From Flammeovirgaceae bacterium UBA1842 (GTDB lineage: Bacteria; Bacteroidota; Bacteroidia; Cytophagales; Cyclobacteriaceae): a DNA stretch of 64,000 bases. Within the stretch, counting starts at the first letter, position 1. Each line of letters starts with the position of its first letter. The translations under genes were made by a program, and so were the position numbers. The notes beneath the pieces were generated by a model. It made no database searches, was not told where the DNA came from, and saw only the letters and a program-made list of their open reading frames with translations. Below, one piece after another: positions 16,783 to 24,924 of the stretch. Location of the stretch: assembly GCA_002338655.1 (NCBI GenBank), contig DDIU01000053.1, forward strand, positions 164,037 to 228,036. The letters are read 5' to 3'.

Positions 16783-17951
16783 AACACTTCGGCTACTTGT
16801 TTTTCAATACCCTTTACTCGCACCTCTCCGCTTATCAGTTTGGGGAGAAGCGTATCTCGGAGGGTGTTGAGGGTTTGGTTTTCTATTGTATTTAATCTAA
16901 TTTGTTCGAACCATGAAGTAATTTGATCTGTAAATTGACCTTCTATGATTTTAGGTGGTAAATTGATAACCTGAGCCTTAAGTATGTCTGTTTTTAAATT
17001 TGTAAACACAGAGCCATTTCCTTGTTGGATAAGATGTTCTTTAATATTCAAAAATAGCAAATAAAGTATATACCTATTATACCTTTTAATTACAGGAAAG
17101 TGTAGCCAACCATCATGAATACAAGTATTAAATTCTATTAATCTTGGCAACCCTGGAGTAGCGCTATTTGAAAGAATTATACTACCAGGCTTAACCATTA
17201 TAGTTTTTCGCAAACCTTCTTCCTTAATAAACTCCTTTGTAGTGAATAGAAATGGAGAATTAGAAGCTGTGGCATCTGAAATCTTAAGCCAATGTAGACC
17301 GTTTGGGGCAATATATTCTTGAATTGGCCGGGGAGATCCACCTCGCTTTATTTCTAATATTTGATCTAACCTTTTCACTTCCCAACCTTCAGGGATAGGG
17401 CCTAATTCGGAGTCAACAAACTTTCCCCCTTTAAATGGCCCAAAGTCCACAAACCAATGCTTGTACAAGGTCATGGCCATTTCCTCCAGGGTTTTGTTCA
17501 TTTGGAGGTTGAGCTCTATTTTGTCGTCTAATGCAGAGAGGATGGAGGCAATGGCGCATTGTTCGGGGAGGGGTGGGATTGTCAATTCAACTGAATGTAC
17601 ATCGTTCCTATTTAGTGTTGGCACACTAGTTCCATTGTTGAATGAAGAAAAATCAAAAAGAGTCAGTAAATAATAAATATATTTCGGGTCATTGCCATTA
17701 AAATTTTTGACCCATAATGATGTATTCAAAGGCCAGAAATCACCTTTTTCAAACATGACTTTGCCAATGGTTCCTGACCTCCCAGTAATAACTCCAGGAC
17801 CCTTTACTTTATGAACGTTATGATAACCTCCAATTCCTGATGCTGCTATAATTGGAACATTCCCATGAATTCTGTCTTGAGTTGGTAAATCGAATCCCCT
17901 TTGCAATGTTGCAATTTCACCGAGCTTATATGTTTTCCAGTTGTTGGGCAT
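16779..17951 (-). CDS. hsdS: Type I restriction-modification specificity (S) subunit
   Basis: A 390-aa DNA-recognition subunit with two target-recognition domains (about 1-125 and 185-335). Each is followed by a conserved helical spacer (PPLPEQCAIASILSALDDKIELN at about 127-150; ENQTLNTLRDTLLPKLISGEVRV near the end). The two half-repeats show that it reads a bipartite sequence, but the target cannot be predicted here. The start overlaps the upstream antitoxin stop by 1 bp (TAATG at 17949-17953) and the stop overlaps hsdR by 4 bp. Confidence 0.95.
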   Translation of the reverse strand: MPNNWKTYKLGEIATLQRGFDLPTQDRIHGNVPIIAASGIGGYHNVHKVKGPGVITGRSGTIGKVMFEKGDFWPLNTSLWVKNFNGNDPKYIYYLLTLFDFSSFNNGTSVPTLNRNDVHSVELTIPPLPEQCAIASILSALDDKIELNLQMNKTLEEMAMTLYKHWFVDFGPFKGGKFVDSELGPIPEGWEVKRLDQILEIKRGGSPRPIQEYIAPNGLHWLKISDATASNSPFLFTTKEFIKEEGLRKTIMVKPGSIILSNSATPGLPRLIEFNTCIHDGWLHFPVIKRYNRYILYLLFLNIKEHLIQQGNGSVFTNLKTDILKAQVINLPPKIIEGQFTDQITSWFEQIRLNTIENQTLNTLRDTLLPKLISGEVRVKGIEKQVAEVL

Positions 17952-19054
17952 TAGGTGTTAAGGTCAGGGAAAAGTTCTACTTTTTGCATGAGTTCATTAC
18001 CTAATGACCAAGGGATTAATTGTAGGTGCTGTAACCTGCCAATGATTACTCCAGGTGAGGTGTTAAATTCATCGGCATAGTGTTTTATAGAGGTAGGGTC
18101 ATGTGGAGCAGCATCAATAATTATTCGCAACTGTTTTTCGGTTAGTAAATTTGAAGCAGCAAAATTATCAGCCTCATCTTCTTTGGCTTTGTCTAACTCC
18201 GTACCCTCCACATTTTCTAAAAATATTTCCTTTTTTCCGTGCAGCAATATATGAGCCGCTTCATGGTAAAATGTAAACCAAAATCTGTCATCCGTTCTGT
18301 ATCGACCAGAAAGCTGAATTAATGGCCTTCCCCTATACCATCTTGATGCACCGCTAATTGGAGCTTTTGGCAATGTTGGTACATAAGATACTGCAACACC
18401 ACAATGTGCACAAAGTTTTTGTAATTGTGCTGCAAAGTCATCAGGAAATTGATTGACCAGTTTTTTAATTTCCTTTAATGCCTCTTTAAAGGCTGATTTG
18501 TTGTACTCTTTGACGGTGAGCTTTTCTGCGTCTATTTCACCTTGCCTTAGCCAAGCAGATATAGCATGAGGGCTCTTTGTATTGGCCAATGAAATTCTAA
18601 AAGCCACCGCCACTTCTTTGGCGATATAAATACGCTCCCACTCATTAGTAGACGCTACACCATAAAATGTGAGTAACTCTGCCACCAGATGATTTTTATC
18701 TACAATATCTGATATCCAGCCATATCTTTTCATTTCCTTTAATGGAAAGCATTTGAGCCAATCTTGTTGAGCAAACAATCGTTCTTGTTGCTCTATTTCA
18801 TATACTTCTCGCCTGTATTTCGTTTCTCGGTTTATCCAAAAACTTGCGGGTATACCTAATGCCTTCTCCAGTCTATAGGCAGTTTCTGTACTAATAGGTT
18901 CTCTACCCTTTATCACATCATTCAATTTCTCCTTAGGTCGGCCTATACGCTCAGCCAGTTCGGCCTGAGACATCCCCATTGCATCAATAGTCTCTTGAAT
19001 AGTATCTCCAGGAGGAGACAATAAAGACTTTTCCAATTCTATATCTGTATTCAT
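17951..19054 (-). CDS. higA: HigA-type antitoxin fused to ImmA/IrrE metallopeptidase
   Basis: A 367-aa protein with an N-terminal HTH_3/XRE domain (MSQAELAERIGRPKEKLNDVI at about 28-48, then ISTETAYRLEKALGIPASFW), characteristic of HigA antitoxins. From about 235 an ImmA/IrrE (COG2856) peptidase-like domain carries the zinc motif HEAAH (FTFYHEAAHILLHG). It likely represses the operon and neutralises the toxin encoded just upstream (gap 3 bp). It ends in a TAATG overlap with hsdS, so toxin-antitoxin and specificity subunit are one transcription unit. Confidence 0.88.
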   Translation of the reverse strand: MNTDIELEKSLLSPPGDTIQETIDAMGMSQAELAERIGRPKEKLNDVIKGREPISTETAYRLEKALGIPASFWINRETKYRREVYEIEQQERLFAQQDWLKCFPLKEMKRYGWISDIVDKNHLVAELLTFYGVASTNEWERIYIAKEVAVAFRISLANTKSPHAISAWLRQGEIDAEKLTVKEYNKSAFKEALKEIKKLVNQFPDDFAAQLQKLCAHCGVAVSYVPTLPKAPISGASRWYRGRPLIQLSGRYRTDDRFWFTFYHEAAHILLHGKKEIFLENVEGTELDKAKEDEADNFAASNLLTEKQLRIIIDAAPHDPTSIKHYADEFNTSPGVIIGRLQHLQLIPWSLGNELMQKVELFPDLNT

Positions 19055-19057
19055 GGC

Positions 19058-19396
19058 TTATTCCCTGTGATAGTCTTCTGTTTCTATGATTTTAATAGCA
19101 GTTACGCTTTGTAAATCCAACCCTCCATCATCTAATAATGGAACCGGATCATGATCTGGAATAAATATTAACCTGTAATTTCCAGAAATTGTCACAGCAA
19201 TTTGCCCCTTTCTATTTCCTTTTAACTGATGGCAATGTGCGGCAGGTATTGTGGACATGACTGAAAGATTATCTGCTGAAGTTAACTCAGCCATTCTTTG
19301 ATTCACTTTCTTGGCCATTATACCAAACGCTTTCACCATCTCTTTAGATTGGGTAAGTTGTTTTTTGAGTTTATTTGACTTGTATTCTAATTCCAA
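19058..19396 (-). CDS. higB: HigB/RelE-superfamily toxin
   Basis: A 112-aa protein with the RelE/HigB fold signature: an N-terminal helical part, HQLKGNRKGQIAVTISGNYRLIFIP in the centre and TAIKIIETEDYH at the end, as in HigB mRNA interferases. Toxin-before-antitoxin order is typical of higBA. It sits 102 bp downstream of hsdM and 3 bp upstream of the antitoxin, embedded within the type I R-M operon. Confidence 0.87.
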   Translation of the reverse strand: MELEYKSNKLKKQLTQSKEMVKAFGIMAKKVNQRMAELTSADNLSVMSTIPAAHCHQLKGNRKGQIAVTISGNYRLIFIPDHDPVPLLDDGGLDLQSVTAIKIIETEDYHRE

Positions 19397-19498
19397 TGCA
19401 AATATAAATATTATTAACGTAAAAGGTTAATGTTTTAGACTAATAAATTTATTAGAAACAATTTCTCCAGGATATGTTTTTCGGTTTTTGGCATTAGT

Positions 19499-21610
19499 TT
19501 ACAACTTTTCGAAATTAACCACTATCTGTTTTTTCAATTCATCCCCCTTCTCAAACTGCTCCATCAACTGAGCTTTCAATCCTTGCATTTTTTCTTCAAA
19601 TGGAATACCGTCATCTAATTCAGCTTCAGTGCCTACATAAATACCCGGGGTGAGCTTGTAGTCTTGTTTTTGTACATCAGCTAGGGTAGCTGCTTTGCAA
19701 AATCCGGGGGTGTCTTGGTATTGCTCCACGTTCCCGTTCCCCTCCTTAGAAAGGAGGGGTGCCTGCAAGGCGGGGTGGTTTTCCCCCTGTAAAAGGAGGG
19801 GTGCCTGTAACGCGGGGTGGTTATTATACCACCCAAATTCACTTTTCACCTGCTCCAGCAAAGCTTCAGAATGTTTGAATACCTCTTTATTTTCAAACCT
19901 CAGTACTTTTATGCCATAATGGTTGAGAAACAAATCCCGTTCAGCATCATATTCGGCTTGGGTAGCCTCAAAATGCCCCTGGCCATCTAGTTCAATGGCC
20001 AATTTTTCTGAAGGACAATAGAAATCAAGTATATAATTAGCCACACTATGTTGCCTTCTAAACTTTCGACCTTCTAGTTTTTTACCGCTTAGTAAAGTCC
20101 AAAGTGTGGCCTCGGCAGGAGTGGAGTTGTTCCTTAGCTCCTTGCGGAAGGTTTTTAGGTGTGGGAGGTTATTAACCACCTCCCCCTGCGGGGACTCCTC
20201 CTTAAAAGGAGGAGAGTTAGAAATCGTGTTGCCTGTTGAGTTCTCTTGAAAAGGAGGAGAGTAATTAGTGCGCCAGAGATGATAGGTTTTACTAATTTGT
20301 TTAATGTCCTCATCACTAAATACACGCAGTTTACGGCTGGCCATGGTGCCCATTTTGGAGGCATCAATAAATAGAATTTCATTGTTGCGCTCTCGGTGAA
20401 TGCCATCTTTCCCGTCTCGGTTTTTACTGAGTATAAATATACATGCTGGTATGCCTGTAGTTAAGAATAGTTTATCGGGTAAGCGCACAATGGCATCTAC
20501 CATGCTATTATCCACCATATGCTGGCGTACTTTTTTCTCACCAGCTGTGTTGGAGGTCATGGCACCATTGGCCATTACAATGCCTGCTGTGCCCGTATCG
20601 CTGAGGTGGTGCCAGAAGGTTTGCATCCACATATAATTGGCACTGCCATCGGTTGTATATTCTTCCTTGGGTCCGAATAAGCGAGGGTCACCATCGGGTA
20701 AATCTTCAGGATGCCAGTTACTTACATTAAATGGAGGATTAGCAATAACGTAATCCGCTTTTAGAGTCGGAAACTTATCATCTAAGAGGGAGTTACCAAG
20801 CTTGATATCAAATGATAGATTGCGAAGCATCAAGTTCATCAAACACAAACGCAAGGTTTGGGCAGTCATTTCCTGTCCGTAGATGGAGATGTCATTTTTA
20901 TTTCCCCCATGCTCATTTACAAATTTTAAGCTTTGCACGAACATGCCTCCACTACCACAGGCAGGGTCAAATATTCGTCCCTTGTACGGTTCAAGAATTT
21001 CAACCAACAATCTAACAATACTGCCAGGTGTAAAGAACTGTCCAGCACCAGAGCCTTCGGCCATAGCGAAGCGGCCAATGTAGTATTCATAAATACGGCC
21101 TAAGATATCGCTCTCAGGGTTTTCCTTTTCTGAAAACTTAGGATGAGAGAGCAAGTTTATAATACCTCCTGTTTGCTTGGGGGATAACTCACTTTTCACA
21201 AATATTCGGGGGAGGAGGTTGTTGAGTTGTGGATTAAACTCTGTCAATAAATCCTGTAAAGCATCAAAAGCATCATCGACTTTAACTTTTATGTCATCTT
21301 GCTCTGCATTGTCTTTCAAATATTGCCAAGAGGCTGTTTTGGGTATTTTGAATGTATTACGAGAGCGGTATTCGTCATGATCTTCTAATACATAGCTTAT
21401 TTCCTCCTTATCTACAGTGTAATACTCCGATTTAGGATCATTTAATAACACCTCTATTTCGCCATGCACTATGTCATAACGCTCACTTAAATGCTTTAGA
21501 AATACGAGAGGGAGTATGTAGTTCTTATAGTTATTCTCCGAAACAGCACCTCTTAATTCGTTTGCTGCATCCCAGAGTTCTTTTTCAAAATTGATGTCTG
21601 CTTTCGTCAT
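19499..21610 (-). CDS. hsdM: Type I DNA methyltransferase (M) subunit with inserted DUF559 nuclease domain
   Basis: A 703-aa N6-adenine methyltransferase. HsdM_N helical domain (about 5-140), SAM-binding motif DPACGSGG (about 214-221) and catalytic motif N290-P-P-F293 are intact. The usual HsdM tail is split: KTYHLWR at about 441-447 should continue into EQYQDTPGFCKAATL but is interrupted by about 180 in-frame residues (448-627). Within these, residues 481-592 form a DUF559/Vsr-like PD-(D/E)xK domain (GRKFRRQHSVANYILDFYC ... LAIELDGQGH). Without the insert the protein would be about 523 aa, normal for HsdM. The insert lies at a surface loop position, so methylation could survive (inference). 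Confidence 0.93.
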   Translation of the reverse strand: MTKADINFEKELWDAANELRGAVSENNYKNYILPLVFLKHLSERYDIVHGEIEVLLNDPKSEYYTVDKEEISYVLEDHDEYRSRNTFKIPKTASWQYLKDNAEQDDIKVKVDDAFDALQDLLTEFNPQLNNLLPRIFVKSELSPKQTGGIINLLSHPKFSEKENPESDILGRIYEYYIGRFAMAEGSGAGQFFTPGSIVRLLVEILEPYKGRIFDPACGSGGMFVQSLKFVNEHGGNKNDISIYGQEMTAQTLRLCLMNLMLRNLSFDIKLGNSLLDDKFPTLKADYVIANPPFNVSNWHPEDLPDGDPRLFGPKEEYTTDGSANYMWMQTFWHHLSDTGTAGIVMANGAMTSNTAGEKKVRQHMVDNSMVDAIVRLPDKLFLTTGIPACIFILSKNRDGKDGIHRERNNEILFIDASKMGTMASRKLRVFSDEDIKQISKTYHLWRTNYSPPFQENSTGNTISNSPPFKEESPQGEVVNNLPHLKTFRKELRNNSTPAEATLWTLLSGKKLEGRKFRRQHSVANYILDFYCPSEKLAIELDGQGHFEATQAEYDAERDLFLNHYGIKVLRFENKEVFKHSEALLEQVKSEFGWYNNHPALQAPLLLQGENHPALQAPLLSKEGNGNVEQYQDTPGFCKAATLADVQKQDYKLTPGIYVGTEAELDDGIPFEEKMQGLKAQLMEQFEKGDELKKQIVVNFEKL
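19731..20269 (-). mobile_element. In-frame inserted element encoding DUF559 domain, flanked by palindromic repeats
   Basis: About 540 bp interrupting hsdM. Its ends are palindrome-rich repeats and its centre encodes an endonuclease-like DUF559 domain of a type usually found as a free-standing gene in Bacteroidota. No stop codon or frameshift occurs in it, and the hsdM frame is kept on both sides. Borders are estimated from where HsdM homology stops and resumes. No transposase is present. Confidence 0.75.
19737..19822. repeat. Tandem 44/42-bp palindromic repeat at the insert edge
   Basis: Two tandem units (19737-19780 and 19781-19822) each contain an AAGGAGGGG palindrome arm, GTGCCTG and a CGGGGTGG box. 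Translated on the minus strand they give the repeated peptide NHPALQAPLL. Related CTCCTCCTTAAAAGGAGGAG palindromes lie at the other edge (about 20190-20260), translated as SPPF(Q/K)E. Confidence 0.75.
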
Positions 21611-21925
21611 TTATTTTACTAGTACTAATTTAACCATGCTGTAAGTGTGTGCTATTACAACATCTAATTATAAATATAAGACCAATAATTAACTCTATAA
21701 TTAAATTATTTGATTCTATTCATGAAATTTAAGATTATATAATCTGAAGGACTAGGATTCATGATTTATTCTTTGACAAAATGAAACTCCCCAAATCCCC
21801 CAAAATTGGTTTTATGCCTTTTTTTGTGAGGAGCCCAGGTATGTTATAAATTTTTACCCATTCATTGTAATTAACTAGATTACTGGCTTTATTTCACATA
21901 ATTAGAAATGTAAATAGATAAGCTT
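21611..21925. other. Intergenic region between divergent hsdM and a small plus-strand gene
   Basis: 315 bp of AT-rich DNA that must contain the hsd operon promoter and the promoter of the gene at 21926. I see no gene, hairpin or repeat worth naming in it. Confidence 0.5.
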
Positions 21926-22138
21926 ATGTCACACGGAAGGCCAGGAGATCACCCCATTACAGATGTATTGTTTCATGATGCTGATTATTTTACCCCAGAA
22001 ATCAGAACGCTGTTTAAAGAAGTGTATGAGCTATCTCACAAGCATTTTAAGGTATTCAGTGGTATTGAACTTACAGATTCAAAAGAAGTGATTCTGGAAA
22101 AACTATTGGCCTTAAAAAAGGAGCATAGCGAAGAGTAG
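21926..22138 (+). CDS. Small hypothetical protein (70 aa)
   Basis: Opens with MSHGRPGDHPITDVL and is charged and largely helical after about residue 20 (YELSHKHFKVFSG, EVILEKLLALKKEHSEE). There is no signal peptide or membrane segment. Codon use and amino-acid composition look like a real gene, and no competing frame overlaps it. I do not recognise the family. It stands alone between the hsd operon and the AraC gene. Confidence 0.6.
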   Translation: MSHGRPGDHPITDVLFHDADYFTPEIRTLFKEVYELSHKHFKVFSGIELTDSKEVILEKLLALKKEHSEE

Positions 22139-22249
22139 GGGATTATGGGTTTATTGCTAGCGTGAGAGTGAAGGAATGTGTGGTTCTTAGAAAGACGCAA
22201 TTTTTGATTGCAATTTGAATCGTAACAAATTAAAGTTTATTTTTCTACC

Positions 22250-23074
22250 GTGGACAAACTCATACAAATTATTCGGGTAGATAGGGATTATGCTCAAAGA
22301 ATAGCCTCTTCGCCAGCCGAACCTCATAATCATGATTTTGAGGAATTACTCATTGGTATAGAGGGTTCACTTGAGCATTTTATTGATTTTCAAACCAATA
22401 ATATTTACGCCCCTTATGTGAGTTTTGTCACCAAAGGCAAAGTGCATAGGGTAATACCAAGGGATCAAGATGGCAAATGTTTGGTATGGGCAATAAGGTT
22501 TAAAAGTGAGTTTATTGCTGATCTCACCTTCCACTTATATACCTTATTTCATAACAGTGCCGACCTCCAGCTGTCAAAGGGAAGGTGTTTTCAACGGCTG
22601 GTCACCATGTGTGAGCTGATGAATGACGAATTGCAACAAGAACAACCTGACTACAGCATTATTAGGCATTTACTCAGTGCTTTGTTTATGATGATAGAAT
22701 CTGAGAAAGAGGAACACACGCCAGACTTTCAAAACAAAGAAACCCAAAGCACCACTTTCACTACTTTTTTGAGGATATTGGAAGATAACTTCAGACGGCC
22801 CGAGGGGGTAGAGTTTTATGCTGAAAAGCTGTTTATGACCTCAAGAAACCTAAACCTTATTTGCCAGAAGATCATCCAGCAAAGTGTTTCGGAAATTATT
22901 GAAACAAGGAAATTGAATGAAGCAAAAAATCTGTTGGCCGGCACGGATAAGACGATCTCTGAAATTGCCTATGAACTGGGTTATAATGAGACTTCTTACT
23001 TCTCCAATGTGTTTAAAAGGAAATCCAGTCAGACCCCTTCTGAGTTTAGGAAAGAAATGAGAGCACTTGTATAA
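22250..23074 (+). CDS. AraC family transcriptional regulator
   Basis: A 274-aa protein with an N-terminal cupin-like sensor region (about 15-95, including HNHDFEELLIG and FVTKGKVHRV) and a C-terminal pair of AraC helix-turn-helices (about 180-272: AEKLFMTSRNLNLICQK; ISEIAYELGYNETSYFSNVFK). The start is GTG. It lies 147 bp upstream of the YceI gene on the same strand, so it is the prime candidate to control the stress island downstream (inference). Confidence 0.92.
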   Translation: MDKLIQIIRVDRDYAQRIASSPAEPHNHDFEELLIGIEGSLEHFIDFQTNNIYAPYVSFVTKGKVHRVIPRDQDGKCLVWAIRFKSEFIADLTFHLYTLFHNSADLQLSKGRCFQRLVTMCELMNDELQQEQPDYSIIRHLLSALFMMIESEKEEHTPDFQNKETQSTTFTTFLRILEDNFRRPEGVEFYAEKLFMTSRNLNLICQKIIQQSVSEIIETRKLNEAKNLLAGTDKTISEIAYELGYNETSYFSNVFKRKSSQTPSEFRKEMRALV

Positions 23075-23141
23075 ACAGGCCTTATTTCTTCAAATCTCCG
23101 CTTTACGGAGGCCATATTTCTGAAAATTACAACTTTCCTTC

Positions 23142-23160
23142 TGATAAGTGTTACTCTTCC
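23142..23160 (+). promoter_or_regulatory. Candidate half-site related to the DUF3494 operator
   Basis: TGATAAGTGTTACTCTTCC matches the minus-strand reading of the DUF3494 operator at 8124 (TGATATGTGTAACTCTTGCC) at 17 of 20 positions with one gap. The other dyad arm is missing. It lies 18 nt before a GATCTTTG element (23175-23182), against 39 nt for the DUF3494 sites, a difference of 21 bp or two helical turns. Suggestive, not proven. Confidence 0.4.
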
Positions 23161-23174
23161 TAGTGTTAACAAGG

Positions 23175-23182
23175 GATCTTTG
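23175..23182 (+). promoter_or_regulatory. Candidate -7 promoter element of the YceI operon
   Basis: GATCTTTG, identical to the element before the DUF3494 gene at 8048, 38 nt before the ATG at 23221. Confidence 0.45.
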
Positions 23183-23220
23183 TACTAACAATGATTACTA
23201 ACCTTTAAAACATTATAACT

Positions 23221-23763
23221 ATGGAAAATGTAGCCGTTAAAACCAAAACAAAATGGGTATTGGATCCTGCGCATAGCGAGTTGGGATTTAAAGTAAAACA
23301 CCTTATGATCAGTAATGTAAAAGGTGAATTCAAAGATTTTTCAGCAGAAATTGACGGAGAGGATTTATTCAAATCCCAGATCAAATTGACTGCAGATGCC
23401 GCATCGATTTATACCAAAAATGAGGATAGGGACAACCACCTACGCAGTGCCGATTTCTTTGATGTAGAAAAACACAAAAACCTCACTTTTGAAGGCATGT
23501 CTTATAAGCAAAAGCAGGATGACCAGTATAAGTTAAAAGGTATGCTGACCATCAAGGGAATCTCCAAAGAGGTTGAGTTGGATGTAGATTATGGTGGGGT
23601 GGTGAAAGACCCTTACGGAAATGAAAAGGCAGGCTTTAGCATAAGCGGAAAGATCAACCGTAAAGATTGGGGGCTAAATTGGAACGCAGCACTTGAAGCA
23701 GGTGGGGTAATGGTATCCAATGAAGTGAAAATTAACGCTGAGGTGCAGTTTGTGAAGAAATAA
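23221..23763 (+). CDS. YceI family protein, cytoplasmic form
   Basis: A 180-aa YceI lipocalin-like barrel. It has the family opening WVLDPAHSELGFKVKHLMISNVKGEF, the hallmark DNHLRSADFFDVEKH near residue 75 and the closing NRKDWGLNWN. YceI proteins bind isoprenoid or fatty-acyl molecules. This copy has no signal peptide (MENVAVKTKTKW), unlike its neighbour, so one lipid-binding protein acts in the cytoplasm and one outside it. Confidence 0.95.
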   Translation: MENVAVKTKTKWVLDPAHSELGFKVKHLMISNVKGEFKDFSAEIDGEDLFKSQIKLTADAASIYTKNEDRDNHLRSADFFDVEKHKNLTFEGMSYKQKQDDQYKLKGMLTIKGISKEVELDVDYGGVVKDPYGNEKAGFSISGKINRKDWGLNWNAALEAGGVMVSNEVKINAEVQFVKK

Positions 23764-23820
23764 AAAACGATATCAAAAATTAAAATATATTAAATACATA
23801 AATAATTAAAATTCAATACT

Positions 23821-24390
23821 ATGAAAAAAATTACAATGATTTTAGTCGCAATGGCACTTACAATAAGTTCATATGCACAAACACAGTGGGAAGTAGACCC
23901 ATACCATTCTTCTTTAAACTTCAATATAACCCATTCGGGAATCAGTATTGTGAACGGGAAATTTTTGGACTACACAGGGAAACTAACTACCGATGGAGAA
24001 GCACTTGATAATGCAAATGTCGAATTCACAGTAAAAGTAAAAAGTATAAATACCAATGTGGAAAAAAGGGATAATCACTTGAGAAGTGCTGATTTTTTCG
24101 AAGTTGAAAAGTACCCAAATATGATTTTTAAAAGCACAAAAATGGTAGCCACTGATCAGCCGGATGAATATTTGCTGCACGGTAAGCTGACCATTAAAGA
24201 TGTTACCAAAGATGTGGTTTTTGATGTACACTTTGGTGGAATAGCTAAGAGTGCCCAAGGTGATAAGTTAGGCGTAGAGGCCAAAACCACGATCAATAGG
24301 TTTGATTACAACATCAACTTTGATCCGGACGCTGCAGGGGTTGGACAAGACGTAAGCATTATCGTTCACTTACAGTTTGCAAAGAAATAA
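23821..24390 (+). CDS. YceI family protein, exported form
   Basis: A 189-aa paralogue of the preceding protein, with a clear signal peptide (MKKITMILVAMALTISSYAQ). It shows the same family landmarks: WEVDPYHSSLNFNITHSG, DNHLRSADFFEVEKYPN and a C-terminal INRFDYNINFDPDAAG. It lies 57 bp downstream of the first copy and 18 bp before the NTF2-like gene, so the three are likely one operon. Confidence 0.95.
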   Translation: MKKITMILVAMALTISSYAQTQWEVDPYHSSLNFNITHSGISIVNGKFLDYTGKLTTDGEALDNANVEFTVKVKSINTNVEKRDNHLRSADFFEVEKYPNMIFKSTKMVATDQPDEYLLHGKLTIKDVTKDVVFDVHFGGIAKSAQGDKLGVEAKTTINRFDYNINFDPDAAGVGQDVSIIVHLQFAKK

Positions 24391-24408
24391 CAGTAAAGAC
24401 ACAGAAAC

Positions 24409-24789
24409 ATGAAAAATTCAGCGAAAACAGTAGTAGATAAAATGTTCTCAGCATTTAGTAGTGGGGATGTGGAAAAATTCGTAGCAACAGTTTCGGACGA
24501 TACGGTATGGATATATCATGGAACCCAGATTATACCTGCAGGAACTTTCGAAAAGAAAGAAGGGGTAAGGGCTTTTTATACCAATATTCTTGAAAGAACT
24601 GAAATTATCAACTTCGAACCGCAACAATTTATTGTAGAGGGAAACATGGTTGTGGTTTTGGGCCGTGAACATCAAAGAGTAAAACGGTCTGGAAGGGAAT
24701 TAAAGCAAAAATGGGTTCAGATCTATACCGTTGAAAACGATTTGATTACAAGAATGGAGGAGTTTGCCACTTCGGAAGAAGTAAAATAA
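24409..24789 (+). CDS. Nuclear transport factor 2 / SnoaL-like protein
   Basis: A 126-aa cone-shaped alpha+beta protein of the NTF2-like superfamily: an N-terminal helix VVDKMFSAFSSGDVEKFVATVSDDTVWIYHG, then GTFEKKEGVRAFYTNIL and a C-terminal sheet QKWVQIYTVENDLITRMEEF. Members are isomerases or small-ligand binders of varied function. It follows the second YceI gene by 18 bp. The specific role is unknown. Confidence 0.85.
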   Translation: MKNSAKTVVDKMFSAFSSGDVEKFVATVSDDTVWIYHGTQIIPAGTFEKKEGVRAFYTNILERTEIINFEPQQFIVEGNMVVVLGREHQRVKRSGRELKQKWVQIYTVENDLITRMEEFATSEEVK

Positions 24790-24924
24790 ACGCATTGGTC
24801 TATGGAATGAAAGTACAGGTCTAATGTCTTGCGACACTCTATTACTTGTTTAGTGTATCATGTTGTTTGTAAGCATTCATGATATTATAAAATGACTTAA
24901 TTATTAATTATTAATAAATGAACT

